A stretch of 64,000 bases of DNA, taken from Diphasiastrum complanatum (taxonomy: Eukaryota > Streptophyta > Lycopodiopsida > Lycopodiales > Lycopodiaceae). The stretch covers positions 11,319,782-11,383,781 of the forward strand of contig CM055108.1 of the NCBI GenBank assembly GCA_029204225.1, read 5' to 3'. The position numbers and the translations under genes were made by a program. Positions 31,811 to 44,500 of the stretch are shown piece by piece; the stretch's first letter is position 1; each line of letters begins with the position of its first letter. The notes under the pieces are model-generated. The model saw only the letters and a list, made by a program, of their open reading frames with translations. It was not told the origin of the DNA and made no database searches.

Positions 31811-32735
31811 GTAGTTCTCTAGATATGTACTCACCACACATGCATGTATGAGGCTATAGTGTATTTCATACTGAATACCATCGTTGTAAACTAGAACATT
31901 TATTTGGAGACGTTGTTTTGGGGTTTGCTTAAGGTTGCTTATATATATTTCATGTGAATATGTGATATGGTGTAATTATTTCCACATGAAAGAGATGTTC
32001 TAAAGCTAAGAGCTTGAATGTGAAATTACTTTCCATAAAGCTAAATAACAAATGTCAATACTTTACACTTACATTATAAAAAGTAGAACGATGCAATTAC
32101 AAAGTGTATAACTATTTGATAGAAATACTATGATTGCATTTAGTATGCTAGGGTTGTAAATGGGTGTGGTTCCTCAAAGCTTCAATGGCATGAATTTGCC
32201 CAAGCTTAATAGTAATCGGACTCACATGATACCTCATGGAGGCCAATGGGTCAAAATGACATCTGCCCTGACACCTACTACTATCAATGAACCATACTTG
32301 TTGTGTACTTTTGGAATGATGATGATAGCTTCATATTTATGTTAAGTTATGCTTGGAATTTCATATACTGCATATACCCTAAAATTGATCAGAATGGCTA
32401 ATGCCCTAATACGGTTTCATACTTAGGTTAGAGCGTATTGCTAGCAAATAAACTAGGGTTGGGAAGATTGGACAAAGGTGATGCAATTGAATTTAAGTTG
32501 ATAAAGTAGTGAATCTTGTTTCGGACATAGATAACAACTGATGCCCATCTATGACACTTGTCTTTCTCACTGTACTAACTCGTGCAGTTTTGTGTTGTGG
32601 GATGGTGGCAGGTAATAGTTGAGTATTCTAAAACTTGCTTCGCTTTATGGTACCTTGTATTGTAAGACTTTATACAGCTTTGTTTTTAACCTATTGTGTT
32701 ATAAAATAAAAGGATTCAAAAGATTTGGTCTTGAC
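31811..32735 (+). mobile_element. direct repeat copy 1 (LTR-like)
   Basis: It shares with 34000-35235 the ordered blocks TAGTTCTC..GATATG.TCTCACCACACAT, GGAGACGTTGTT, TTAAGGTTGCTT, TGATCAGAATGGCT.AATGCCCT.ATACGG, TGT.GTGGGATGGT.GCAGGTA and TTCAAA.G.TTTGGTCTTG. Copies are well diverged. Confidence 0.6.
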
Positions 32736-33996
32736 TTGTCAAGAGGGACTATGTGAAATGTTTTACTCTCTCTTTGCCTCTTTTGAGATGTAAACCTGAC
32801 TACCTTTTGGCCGCGGGGGAATACCAAACCTTTACCTTTACTTGGATTTTATGGCTAACCTCATGATGGTTTCTTGATGCTGTCAACCTCGGTTATGGGG
32901 AGCCCCTACCTGCTCCTTAACCCTTTTATACAAACCATCATATATTGTATGAGGAAAGCTATTATGTTCATAAACTTATTGTCTCTACTGATAAAGCCAC
33001 TTATGATGTTGCTGGTCACGAGGACATAATCTTTTGCCTTGTTGATCTCATGACTACCTTGGATTGAGATATATATGGAATTTATAAAAAAAAATGACCA
33101 TTTCAATATAGTGGAGAATATTTTTATGAACTTCTTTAATTATATTGATAGTCTTACGGAAGAAAAAATATTTTGTAATTCTCATATTCGAAGAATTTTT
33201 GTTTGTCTTGGAAAAGAAAATGGTGTTGTTTCTTCTGATGTTACTACTCCTACGGAACCCCCTCTTTCTCCACATCTGTTGATTTTTGTTGATGACCTAG
33301 ATGAAGAAAGTGCCTCACAGTTAGAATCCTTCGCCCAAGAAATTTGTAAAGTAGACAATCAGCCCTCATTCAAGTTTTGTCAAGCCAAGAGTTGCCAAGT
33401 ACCATTAGTCCCAAGTCAAACCATTCAGTTCAAATATGCCAAAACTGCCTACAAACTATGGAGTTTTGCTTCTGTAAACTTTTTGGCACCCATTCATATA
33501 GAGCTTTGGATTACTCTTGCCCATTTGACTGATGCTAAAATTTAGACTTGCAAACAAGTTGCCTTACATAAAAATCCAGCCTTTGATATTCCAATTGCCT
33601 TTGAGACCGTTATAAAAAGGAATAGATTTGGACCCTCAAAATGTCCTTCCAAACAAACATGGGCCATAACTAGAGGCCATTTTGAGACAGAATTCAATGG
33701 AATGAATTGACACCAAGCTCATATTTGGAATTGGAAAAGGCCTTTCTTTGAATGTAGAAGCGGTGATAAGTGCAAAAACAATTCTTCCGTTATTTGGTTT
33801 GAGCCTGTCGTTTGGTTCAAAATTATGGTTGTACCTCATCACTGCTTTTCAAAATAACGATTTCATGAAAGGGAAGTTATGTGAGATTATTAATAATATC
33901 TTTAATCACAATGCTTTTCCTGGGCTAATAATGTATGAATTATTGGATAATGAGGATTTTCTCTTAGTGAGCAGTTAACATTCCCTCTCAAGGGTG
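32736..33996 (+). other. segment between the direct repeats
   Basis: About 1.26 kb with an open frame at 33075-33545 whose product (for example LLIFVDDLDEESASQLESFAQE, then KLWSFASVNFLAPIHIELW) I do not recognise. The VDD there lacks the surrounding RT motifs. The segment ends CTCAAGGG, a possible polypurine tract, just before repeat copy 2. It looks like the interior of a non-autonomous LTR element. Confidence 0.45.
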
Positions 33997-34001
33997 CTAG
34001 T

Positions 34002-35235
34002 TCTCAGGATATGTTCTCACCACACATACAATTACGAGGCTATATTGTACTCCATACTGTAAACTAGAAAATTTCTTTGGAGACGTTGTTCAGGGTTTTG
34101 TTAAGGTTGCTTGAATATAAATTTCATATGAATATGATACTATGCTTTTTTAGCTAGTTTTAGAAGCAGTTTCGTTTCAAATATAAATACGGGCTTTTGT
34201 CATTACGTTTTGATTCTATAACTGTTGTTAATCCATGGCAATAAATAAACTCGAACTTGCTGATTGCTATTCTTTGAAGGAAACGTCCACCATGACTTTC
34301 TCATAGAGGTCTCTCACGACATCCATTTAGGTTAATGATGAAAAACCTTATTTGGGTGACTACTTTACAATAACAGGATTGTATTTACATGAATACTAGT
34401 ATGTATGGACGATTGGTGACAAGACGGTGATAAATAATAGCAAAACGTTCTTATCCTACCTACATTTGGAAAATGATTAACGACCAATCTGATTTCAGTT
34501 TTTGATAAATGAAACGATATACCTCACTTAATGAGACGACACATATGATTGTTTTTCAGTTGTTTCCTATTTAGATGGATTCAAATCAATGAAACAAGTT
34601 TGATAACCTGGACGCTCTTAATGCACATGGAGTTGTGCAAGAAATCATTGCACTCGTAGGGATTGGAACAACATGGATTTGCCATAGTCCTATTACAAGT
34701 GTTAGGGTAAAATGTTGGCCATGTTTAAGCGCACACAAGTATTGCTTTACCCTTAAGGCAAGATTAGTATTTAAAATGTATAAAATAGAGCGATAGTTGG
34801 CGGTCTCTTGGAAAACATGGATATGCTCAAGGTTACGAAAATGGTGCATTACTTTAATTTCATAGATGGATATGGACAAATACCATTACACTGATCAGAA
34901 TGGCTGAATGCCCTGATACGGTAAGGATATGGTGTGGCCTATTGCTATTTATCACTTTAAGTAGGGAAAATTGGACTGCATTATTTCGTCAAATACTTTA
35001 AGTTGTTAAGTTGATAAACTTATTTTGTACATGGATAACAATTGAAATTCAGGGTTGATACCTGTCTTCCTCACTATGCTAACTTGCGCATTTTTATGTG
35101 GTGGGATGGTTGCAGGTACTAGCTCAATGTCTTGAAATGCTTTATGGTGCTTTTTGAGTACTATATGCTTTTCAACTATGTTTTACCTTGTTGGTCTATG
35201 AATAAAGGTTTCAAAGGTTTGGTCTTGCTTAAGCA
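34002..35235 (+). mobile_element. direct repeat copy 2 (LTR-like)
   Basis: Homologous to 31811-32735 but longer, with extra sequence at about 34140-34840. It starts TGCTAGTTCTCAGG after CTCAAGGG and ends near TTTGGTCTTGC. Confidence 0.6.
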
Positions 35236-35815
35236 AGATCAACTTTGTTTCGTTAATCTCTCCTAGCCACTGAGCCTCTCATTTTTCACATGTTGAGGCT
35301 ACATTTCTCACTTGGTCTTCCTCAACTATTTGTTGACGAATTTATTTGACACAAATCCTCGACTTCCCTTACCACTGAGGAAAATATTCACTGTTTAGAT
35401 TGTTTGGATCTTTCCTTAACTTTGGAAAGGTTGATCTTTTCGTCCTCTCTCGAAATGGTCCTCTCGCTTGTTGTTATGTCAACTTGCTTCTTCATGGTAT
35501 TATCTTGGTAAGCTCTCAATGTGTTATACGGATATTTGCAATGCCAAATGGATGTTCAAAGCTTGTGAGAATGTTGGATAATTTTCCTATTCCTTTATGT
35601 TTATTGCAACTAAGGAATCTAATTTCAATTTTCCTGGTTCAAGGTGGAACACCAACAACCCTCCATCTAGCTAGAAAGCCAATTTTTTTTCATAAAACCC
35701 AGATCAAGCCTGCCAATTTCAAAATTTGGTCCTTTAAAATTCTTCAACAATCTCTAAACATTCACTCCAAATACAAAGGTAATGTGAGAAATTTCAACTA
35801 CTTTATTCATATTTT
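35236..35815. other. no gene recognised
   Basis: A + strand frame at 35400-35834 has weak hydrophobic content and no recognised motif. The DNA is probably transposon-derived. Confidence 0.4.
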
Positions 35816-36010
35816 GGTTAATTGTCAATATTAGGCCAATATGCATTTTCGACTTAGAGATAAACTTTATGAAAATTATTTTAGTCTAAGTTCATTTGAA
35901 TTAACACTTTTACAAAGTGTGAAAAAGTTAGAAGGTCGAGTTTGGAAGATTCAAATTTGAATGTTTGGTTCATTGAATCTAGTCCATGGTGGAACTACGT
36001 GCTTATTCTA
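35816..36010 (+). mobile_element. LTR fragment of the O family
   Basis: It matches part of the O-element LTR at 61225-61385 in the same order: TTGRCAAT..AGGCCAAT.T.CAT, TTAGTCTAA, AACACTTTT.AAAGTGTG, AGATTCAA.TTTGAATGT and TTGAATCTAGTCCA. No PBS or coding region is attached, so it is a solo or truncated LTR. Confidence 0.65.
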
Positions 36011-38457
36011 ATTGGCTAACCTAGATTCTAAGTCTTGGTTTCTTTGATTAGTTTCAAGAAGCTGCTTATTAGTGGCTGGAATTTGTTGGTATAAAAGTTC
36101 AAGAGCTCATTGGATGAGTTTAATAGATCAAATGTTGGGTTTTCATTGGTTTGATCCATTGGGGTTGCCTGTGTGTTTTCCTATTATGCAAATACAACAA
36201 CAAGTGCTCAAATTAGAATGATAGAGATGCTTCATTTCTTACATCCAATTTACTTATACTCATTCAATCTTATTGTTTGTAAGCTCAATTCAAGCCTAGT
36301 GTGTTCTAGCACTAGTCAAATGGGCGAACCTAGACTTCAAGAATTGAGAGAGATATTGAAGTTTCTCTCTATTGTAGTGCTGTTCTTTTGTGCTCAACTG
36401 AATAGTGAAGGAGCTTGGAAGTGTTTAGATCATTTGCAATGAGAATTTCCTTCACTGGCATTGTTTTCAAAAATCTTTGGTGAAGATTCTATTCCTTTGT
36501 CCAAATTGGTTGATTCACGTTGTTGTACAACATTGTTTTTGGTAATTTTTTGCTAGTCACCTGTAGTTTTTGTACTGACTCAATAAATGACTCTACTCTC
36601 AGCTCATGGAATGATACGAACATAACCTCTCACTATACAGTTTATTCTTTGAAACAGGCAGATAAAAGAGCTCACAGATAAATGGAAAATGCAAAGAAAA
36701 AGAAAAAGAAAAGATAAATCAAGACAAAGGAGAATTTATACAATAGAGGGTAAATGGTTATAGCGTCTTAGCTGATTACCATTTACTAACGTGGGTAAGG
36801 GATCACCCTCTAATGTGGCTAATTGAATTGCTTCATTTTCATAGATCTACGTAACTTGATAGGGTCCTGGGGGAGTGCCAGATTGTAGTCTTACTACCCG
36901 ATGCAATATCAAGAATGTAATAATAATAGTTGACAAAGGATGAATGTGTAGTGAAAAAGATTAGGTGAGAATAGGGTAGGAACTTGAAAGTTTAGCATAT
37001 GTTGTGTTATCGCTCCCCTGTGCCATCATGCCCCACATTCACTTCATCACTTTTTCATGCCTTCGTAGTAAGTGAGATAATCGTAGATGAAGTCATGGCC
37101 CCACCCTTGTCCACCAACTACTTACTACGCCAGATAACATTTTGGTTTCTTCATTGTCATATAACTATCTTTTTATCCAAGGGTTGGCTAGTTGGTTAGC
37201 TTGGCATCCAAAGTTTCTTTGGTCCCACGTTTAAGCCCCCATTGGAAACCAAGATGCTTAGCCCCCATTGGAAAACCAAGATGCATATAAGCATCTTTAC
37301 ACACATGCTGAGTTGGGTTCTCCCACCTAGGTTTGATTCTTTATGATCCCTTAGGTTGATAGATACCAAAAAGCATTGTCATAGAGGCTTTTACGACAAG
37401 GCCCCACTTTCATTGTAGAGTGGACTCCGCTCAAAGAGATGGTTTCTTGGATCTTGATATTTTTCGTGGCCAGAGGACTTTTCGGCTTTTTCATCGGTGG
37501 ATGTGGGTGGGACCAGGCTTGCATAGAGGATCTTGCCCGGGACTGACCAGAAGGTCTTCCATATTAGTCACACCTTGCTGGTCCCTTGGAAATTAAAAAA
37601 GAGGTCATGGTTGACTAACGGAAAATCAAAACTATGATTGCAAACCGCCGACAAAATTGGAAACTTTGGAATTACTATAGAAAAAAAACCTCACCTTTAG
37701 ACATTTCACATCTGTCTGTGGAAAAAGGGCATGTGTGCAGTTTCATTCACTCTGCTCCAATTGGAGCTTGACTCTTGGCCTCTCTGCCTGCGACAAACCG
37801 TCACGTTTCTGTTCTTCCCCTTCCCGCCACACCCCAGCACGCAACTTAAAAAAGGTGCAATTTTTATGACCAGTATTTCAGTGTTCACTATATCAAAGCA
37901 ACCACCTTTAGCGAGGTTTCTGAACCAAAGATCAAGTCTTTGGCTTGATTAGCTACTCGGAAGCTACCTAATTCAGTGGAAAAAGTGAGCATTTATATTA
38001 AGAAGCCAAGCTGAGATGTGGGTTTTGGACTTTAGAGCTACAGAGGTGGTTGCTTAGCAAGAGAGCTCTCCAGGGTGTTGTGCATTGGAAGCTGGAACAC
38101 TCAAGTGCTTGGCATAAAGCATTCTTTGGTAGATTTTTTGAACAGATACTATTCTTTGAGATTGCAATGGAGTAGGATAAAATCGTTACTAAGGAATCAC
38201 AGTAAACAGCATCTGATTGCTCTCTGAAGAAGCAGTGGTGTTGGATCTAGTCATTTCTACCTTAATTCTCCTCTCGTCAAATCCCAAAAGGCTGTTCTAG
38301 CATCAGCTCAGGATAATTGGAGATTGATCAGAATGCTCTATGTTCTAATAAACAGAAGGCTGTAGTATAATTGATTTGGGAAGAAGCATCAGAAATAGCA
38401 GCAGATCCTGCATAATTGAGAGGTTATTTTGGTGGGTGTGAATGGTGGCGGGGAACA
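36011..38457. other. upstream region of the EEP gene
   Basis: No coding exon was recognised. A purine-rich run lies at 36690-36720, and a small duplication of AGCCCCCATTGGAAA.CCAAGATGC at about 37226-37285. The promoter and 5' UTR of the EEP gene should lie in the last kilobase, but no convincing TATA box could be chosen. Confidence 0.4.
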
Positions 38458-38599
38458 ATGAACATGTCTCTGTCTGTGATGAACCTGAACCTGTGTCGGG
38501 ACCGCCCAAGTGAGGGCCCAAATGCGTGGGGGAATCGGAAGGATCTTTGTTTGGAAACCATTTGCAAATACAGCCCCTTCGTTATCTGCACTCAAGAAG
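38458..38599 (+). CDS. EEP gene exon 1
   Basis: It starts ATGAACATGTCT and encodes the beta-strand VMNLNLC, then GPNAWGNRKDLC and SPFVICTQEG. The donor is CAAGAAG|GTTAGA, phase 1. Confidence 0.82.
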
Positions 38600-41500
38600 G
38601 TTAGATATTGCGTTTGAGCTTCCCAGTGGAAGCCTTAAGTCTTGATTGCATGCATTATTTCACTTTCATACTTAATGCACGGTGTATTCAGAGGACTTTG
38701 CTGTTGCAACCCAGTTGCATAGGTGATGCTTAAGTATAGGGCTTTTGAACTTATATTTGCGTTACGATAGATTACAATCCTTTCCCTTATTTGCCTTTGT
38801 AACTTTTCTTTGGCGAAGTGGGTTGGCTTAATGTCTATTGAGTGTGAACAGTTGTCTAATATGGCTGTAGAGTCGTTAGGAGGATTAAGAAAGATGTTTG
38901 AGTAGGTATCAGGAGGGAGCTAGATTGGTAGTTCTTGCTTCAAAGACAGCGCTGCCCCAGATTCGAATTGGAAAACCTTTTCCTTGCTCATAATTGACGT
39001 GGATCTGTCAGTTGTGATATTATACCAATTATTGAGACGTTTGGTAGTAATATTTTAAACTATATGGTATAAAAGATCAATGGATTTTCTTGTTCTTCAA
39101 CATTCTGAAATAGGTTCTCCCGTAAGTCGCATGTTGATGAAGACCTCCTTTTTCTCATGGAGGTCAGGAGCTCAATTCCAATCAGTCACACAAATGAGGA
39201 CATAGAAGGAAAAAAAGAAACACACGGGAGAAGTTGTAGCTGTTTAATTAGCAGGTCATAGTAAGGAAGTATATAAAATTCCCCAGTTTCTTGCCTTGAA
39301 CTATCTGTCCCTGACTATTGTCGGTACCCATGGAGCAGGCTTGAAGTCACAGCTGGATGATCTGGAGCAGGCTTTACCAGGTAAGATGAAATTGTTAGCT
39401 ATTCTTGTATTCTAGTGGCCTGTATGAACAGACGTGTTTGTGGTGGTTCTTTTAGAACGATGTGTCATTGTCTTAAATAATTTTTCTGCACAGACCATCA
39501 AAGCTAGATTTGAGTACTATTGAGATAATTAAGTAATTGCTCTGTGTGTGTAGCAAGCTTGCTTCAATATCTTTTGAGTATTGGCAGTTGGATCATCCCG
39601 GAAATGGTGTTACCAAGACATCAAAGAATAAACTGTATATTTGTATAGTAGTTTCTTATTTGTATCCTTTCTTGGTGATTGTGCTTACATCCAGGATATG
39701 CACAGTTTGGACTATCGTGTAAAGGTCTAGGTGATTCCACAGAGGAGCATTGTTCAATTTTCTATGACAAAGAAAAGGTTAGGAATTGTGCTGCTTTCCA
39801 CTCCATAAGACTTTGATGAAAACAAAGCTCAGAAATTTAAGTTGATATAATCATGAGGAGCAAGAGAAGCTGAAGATTTACAGCCTTTAACTAGGTAGAC
39901 TATACCACAATTATGATGGGGATAACATACAGACTTGCTAGATGCTGATCGTTGAATAGCATTTATATTTTGATACTTCAATGAATTTTAGGTTGAGCTT
40001 ATTGAAGGAGGAACTTTCTGGCTGTCAGAAGCTCCATCTGTGCCTGCTAGTACTTCTTGGGGAGCAACAAGCCCTTGCATTGCAACCTGGGTGATATCCT
40101 TTAACATAAAACTTTTTGATTGTTTGCCTACTTCTGTTATCTTCCTATTTGTGTGTTTTACCTATAGTCCTGTGGGCAAAACCTCCACAAGCATTGGGCA
40201 AGGAGAGTGATAGAATTTTAGCAGCTTCCACTGTTCATTGATGGCATTATTAGTAAGACATCCTGAGAAGATATGCATGACAAATGTGAGGTCGGCACTC
40301 TATAGATGTATCTGAGCTCAAAAACTATTCAATTAAGAGTCCATTGCTGATTACTTGAGCAGACTTTTGTGATATGTATGACTTGACGGGTTTCCACACA
40401 CTTCAATTCAAGGGAGTACAACCACCAGGATTTGCATTCCAAGTAATGAATACAAACATGGATCATGATAATGAGCGAGCTCGAAGGCGTGGGGCGTTGC
40501 TTGCATGGCAGCACATAGCCTCACTTCCACCAACCCTACCTGTGATCTTTTGTGGTGGTTTTAATATTGGAAAGGATTCGGCTCCTGGTAGATTTTTGCT
40601 TGGGAGATCAAGGTAAATTTTACCCATTTGATTTTCATTCAATTATCATTTCTCATAAGTGCTGCACATCTTAGATGACCGTGTGTAGGCTATTGAGTTG
40701 ATTTCTTTCAAATTAATCCCATTGTTTCAGTTATCAACGTTTGACTAACACCATTATTGTCATGCCCACAACTGGTCTGGGGTAGTGTGTCCATGCTAGG
40801 GATCAGTAGACCAACAGCCCGTAAGTTAATTGTGACTGTAAGGGAATTGGGGCCCTTATGTGTATAAGGTCATAATTAATGGTTGTAGGCCTAAACTCAT
40901 GATGGTGGATTTATATGGGTCTATCAGTGAGTCATTGGGGAACTGGATGACGTGGCCCAAATAGGCTGCAGAGGTGTCCAGTGAGGTGTCACAGTGCACT
41001 ACCAGTGGTGCATGGGCCTTGGAGGGTATAAGCATACCTATGCTTGATTGCATGACTGGTAGCAGTATGCTTCTGGTGTGAATCCTCATTCCTCTTTGAG
41101 AGTGATCCATAGCTTGGGGGCTAGATCCATTCGATCTAGGATTGGTTGGGTTGGTTTGTCCACCATCCGTTTCCCTTGTGTTGCCTGTTATTGGCATGCT
41201 TAGAATAGGATCCTTGATAGAGGACTTTATAATTATCATCAATATCAATGCAAACACAATTATCAATACCTGTACAAAGATGGAAGCCCTAACTGGCCTT
41301 GCCATCAAAAAGCTACCTCTAGACTGAACCAAGCTACCAAGTCGTCAGCCACCAAAAGAAAATAGTGTTCATCTCACAACTTACATAAGTCTTGAGAGGG
41401 TCTTTAAGAAATACCTTGAGATGAGCCCCTTACGGGTATTTTCTCAAGAATATCCGTTCAACATTCAACTAATACTAGGAACTAGAAAGAGGGACCGTTG

Positions 41501-44500
41501 TCCTTGTAAGTAGTGCCTAAAAGTGGCTGTATTATACTCTAGAGCCCTAGACTGATCAAAAGAACCAATGCAAAGGTGATAGAGATTGTGTCATTTGAAT
41601 ATCCATATTATTTTGTCCCTTTAAAAAGCCTTGAGATAGCATATCCTTGGTGTGATGCTTGTTGCTAAACAATGTGATTCTTAGAGCTTGTTCTACTAAA
41701 TGGTGTCCTACGAAGGCAACTTGGCTTTTCTCAAATTTTAAACATGATGACATTATGCACAATTAGATTCTAGCATAGTGGTACTATATTTGAAAAATAA
41801 TCGATTAGAAGTCATAATATTTTGCATGTACAAGTCTTCAAGTTTTGCCCAACTGTCGTTCAATAGCAGACTTCATTCCTAATCTGGTGCCAATTTGTTG
41901 CTTAAAACAATACTGGATGTAATGCCCTTTGCATGTCGAAAAAGAGATAGAAAGGTTGACATGCAACAGGCCGAAGATGGAAGAGATTTCAGCTCTCATT
42001 ATTCTCTGAGATCACTCCCACACAGCTTTCAGAAACACTTGGGAAAGAACTTCCAGGGATGTGCTTTCAATCTGTGTACTAGAAGACAGAATTCAAATGC
42101 CAAGAAAGAAGAGCGTGGATTTTTGTTGAATTTAAAGCTCTGAACCTGCAATCAGGAGAGCTTGTTTCAATGAGGATGTAGTATGCTTATTGGGCCCAGC
42201 GCCCACTCAGGGCTGAAAACTGGAAATTTCTTCGCTCTTGAAAGTACGCTGGACCTCCCTCTCATGAGCGCTGGATTAGCTGGTTTGAAAGCATCCAACA
42301 TGATAAAAAAAATGCGCTGGAGCACCTATTTTAGAGCGCCAATCCTGCTCCAGAAATGGCTTTCAGACACTCCCCAAAAATGCTTGTACTAGCTCGCTGA
42401 AATACCAAGGAAGAGTCTTCCAAAAAACCCAAGAACAGGGTGTTAAAAATGTAAGTAAAGAGGGCGCCCCACTTGGTCAAGCCTATCCCTGAATTGCTTG
42501 ATCTTGATAGCAAAACTGGCACACTGTAGGCAAGGATGCCTATGGCTCTGATACCAGTGTCAGGAACAACATAACCACAGGAAAGGCAAAGCTAGTTAGT
42601 ACCACCCAGCCAACGCATTCTCTTATAGAATGCCCATCCTTGCCCAGTGTGGGTTTGCATGCGGTAGGTGGCACTTCCAATTGACACTCACCGTTCACAG
42701 TGCTTGCATGGGTTGCTAGTTTCTTATGACCTTTATTAGGTGGAGTAATCAATTCAATATTTTTCCCTTAATCTTTATGTGCTGTATCATATCATCATGA
42801 ATCTTAACAAACTTTATAGCATCATCAAGAGTTTCTACCTTATCACACCTAACTTCATTTTGGTAGTCCTAGGGAAGACCACTCAAAGAGAAAAAATTGT
42901 GATATTTGTTGATCAAATTATGGGAAATCAAAACTAGAATCTCTAAACTCATAAATATAGACATCTAGAAATTTTAATCCTAGTTCCAAATTTTTAACCT
43001 TATTGAAATTCTCATACTCATTTAATTCCTGAGAAAAACATCAATAGAAGCAATTTAGAAATCATACCATTCCTTTGGGACATTGAGTCTTGAGATCTTG
43101 CCACCCTGCATTTGCTTTACCTTGCAGATACATCTAAACTTAGCAGTCCTCATAGATGGTGATGGTGTAGGTGCCAAGCATCGACGTCAATCTAATGTAG
43201 TCCAGGTTCTCCCTTTTCTCCCCCGAATAAAATTCCAAAGTGAAAGGAGGGCGATCCATAATTGGATTCACTGATACTTGGCCTTGCTGTTGCTTTATTT
43301 GTTGCATGTTGGCCAACAACTGTGCTAGCTGATGTAAAACTTGTTGCAAGGCCTGATCTTGTTGGCTGAAATCAGTTCCACGAGGAGAACTTGTAGTAGC
43401 ATTCTTGATCAAGGAATGGGGTTGCCATAATGATTCCTAGCAATGACAAAGTGGATGAGTAAGCTTGATTTAACTAAAATAGCTTATCTCAAGTAGAATT
43501 ACCACAAAAAAGCAGTTCATGAACAATTTTTGTCTAATACAAGTGCTCACTTGAGATTCCGTTGATTTCCTAACTTCCCAACATTGCATATTGTTTACAC
43601 TAGCTGGCATAAAAATCGACATCTCGCTACCAGATGAAAGTAATGCTGACAAGCAACAACTCGTCAATGCCTCTAGCATTAACTAGGTTACTAGACTAAC
43701 AACTAAGAATGCACTAATTATTATAAGCCAATAACATAAAAAAAACTTGGATTACTAGTAACTACTAGAAGCATACACATACACATCAAACTTTGAAATT
43801 TATAGAATTTTGTATATTGAAATTACACATAATATAAACAATCCTCTTTGTTTATCTTGTTTTTAGGTCTTAGAAGAAACTGTGACCATCCCCAAGGCTT
43901 CCTCCATTTATCTTGTTTTTGAGTCTTTGCAGAAACTGTGACCAGGGAACGCGTTCCCGATCACGTTCCCATTCCTTGGGAACGCGTTTTCTGGTCACGT
44001 TCCTGAGCACTTCCCAACAAGAGCATGCTGGGAACACGTGGCACGTCTAAAAAGCCGCATTCCCTGGTCACTATGCTAGAAGTAACATATGCTCTAGTGT
44101 TTTAGAACTATTCAACAAAATTTGGATTTGGCTGTAATATCTTAATAACTCAAAATGAAGCCGACAAAAAAATATTATGTGTAGGCCTCTTTCAGCCCTC
44201 ATAGATGACTGCTTCTCTTCAGCATGTTGTTGCCTCAAGATTTTGAAGAAACTAACTGGTCAGAACTGCACGCCATACTCACTCAAACCATAACTCATTG
44301 CATGGGAAAGAAATCTCTCAAATCCTGCTACAAGTTCTAAATTCATTTACTGCTATTGTTTTGCGTCATGATTTATAGTATCCTAGCCTCATGCACAGCC
44401 AGAAAGTTTTGGCTTTTCATGTCTGCATATAGAATCAAAGTATGGCTTGCCAAATCCAAAAAATTGCATGCCACAAGCTCTATCCTAGCCTCACCTGGAC

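Noticed and set aside
33075-33545. Reverse transcriptase, because of the FVDD string
   Set aside because: None of the RT motifs on either side (for example KARLV, AFLNG, YGLKQ) is present; the match is only four residues.
40856-41332. A gene inside EEP intron 5
   Set aside because: The antisense frame has no recognised domain and lies in repeat-like DNA.
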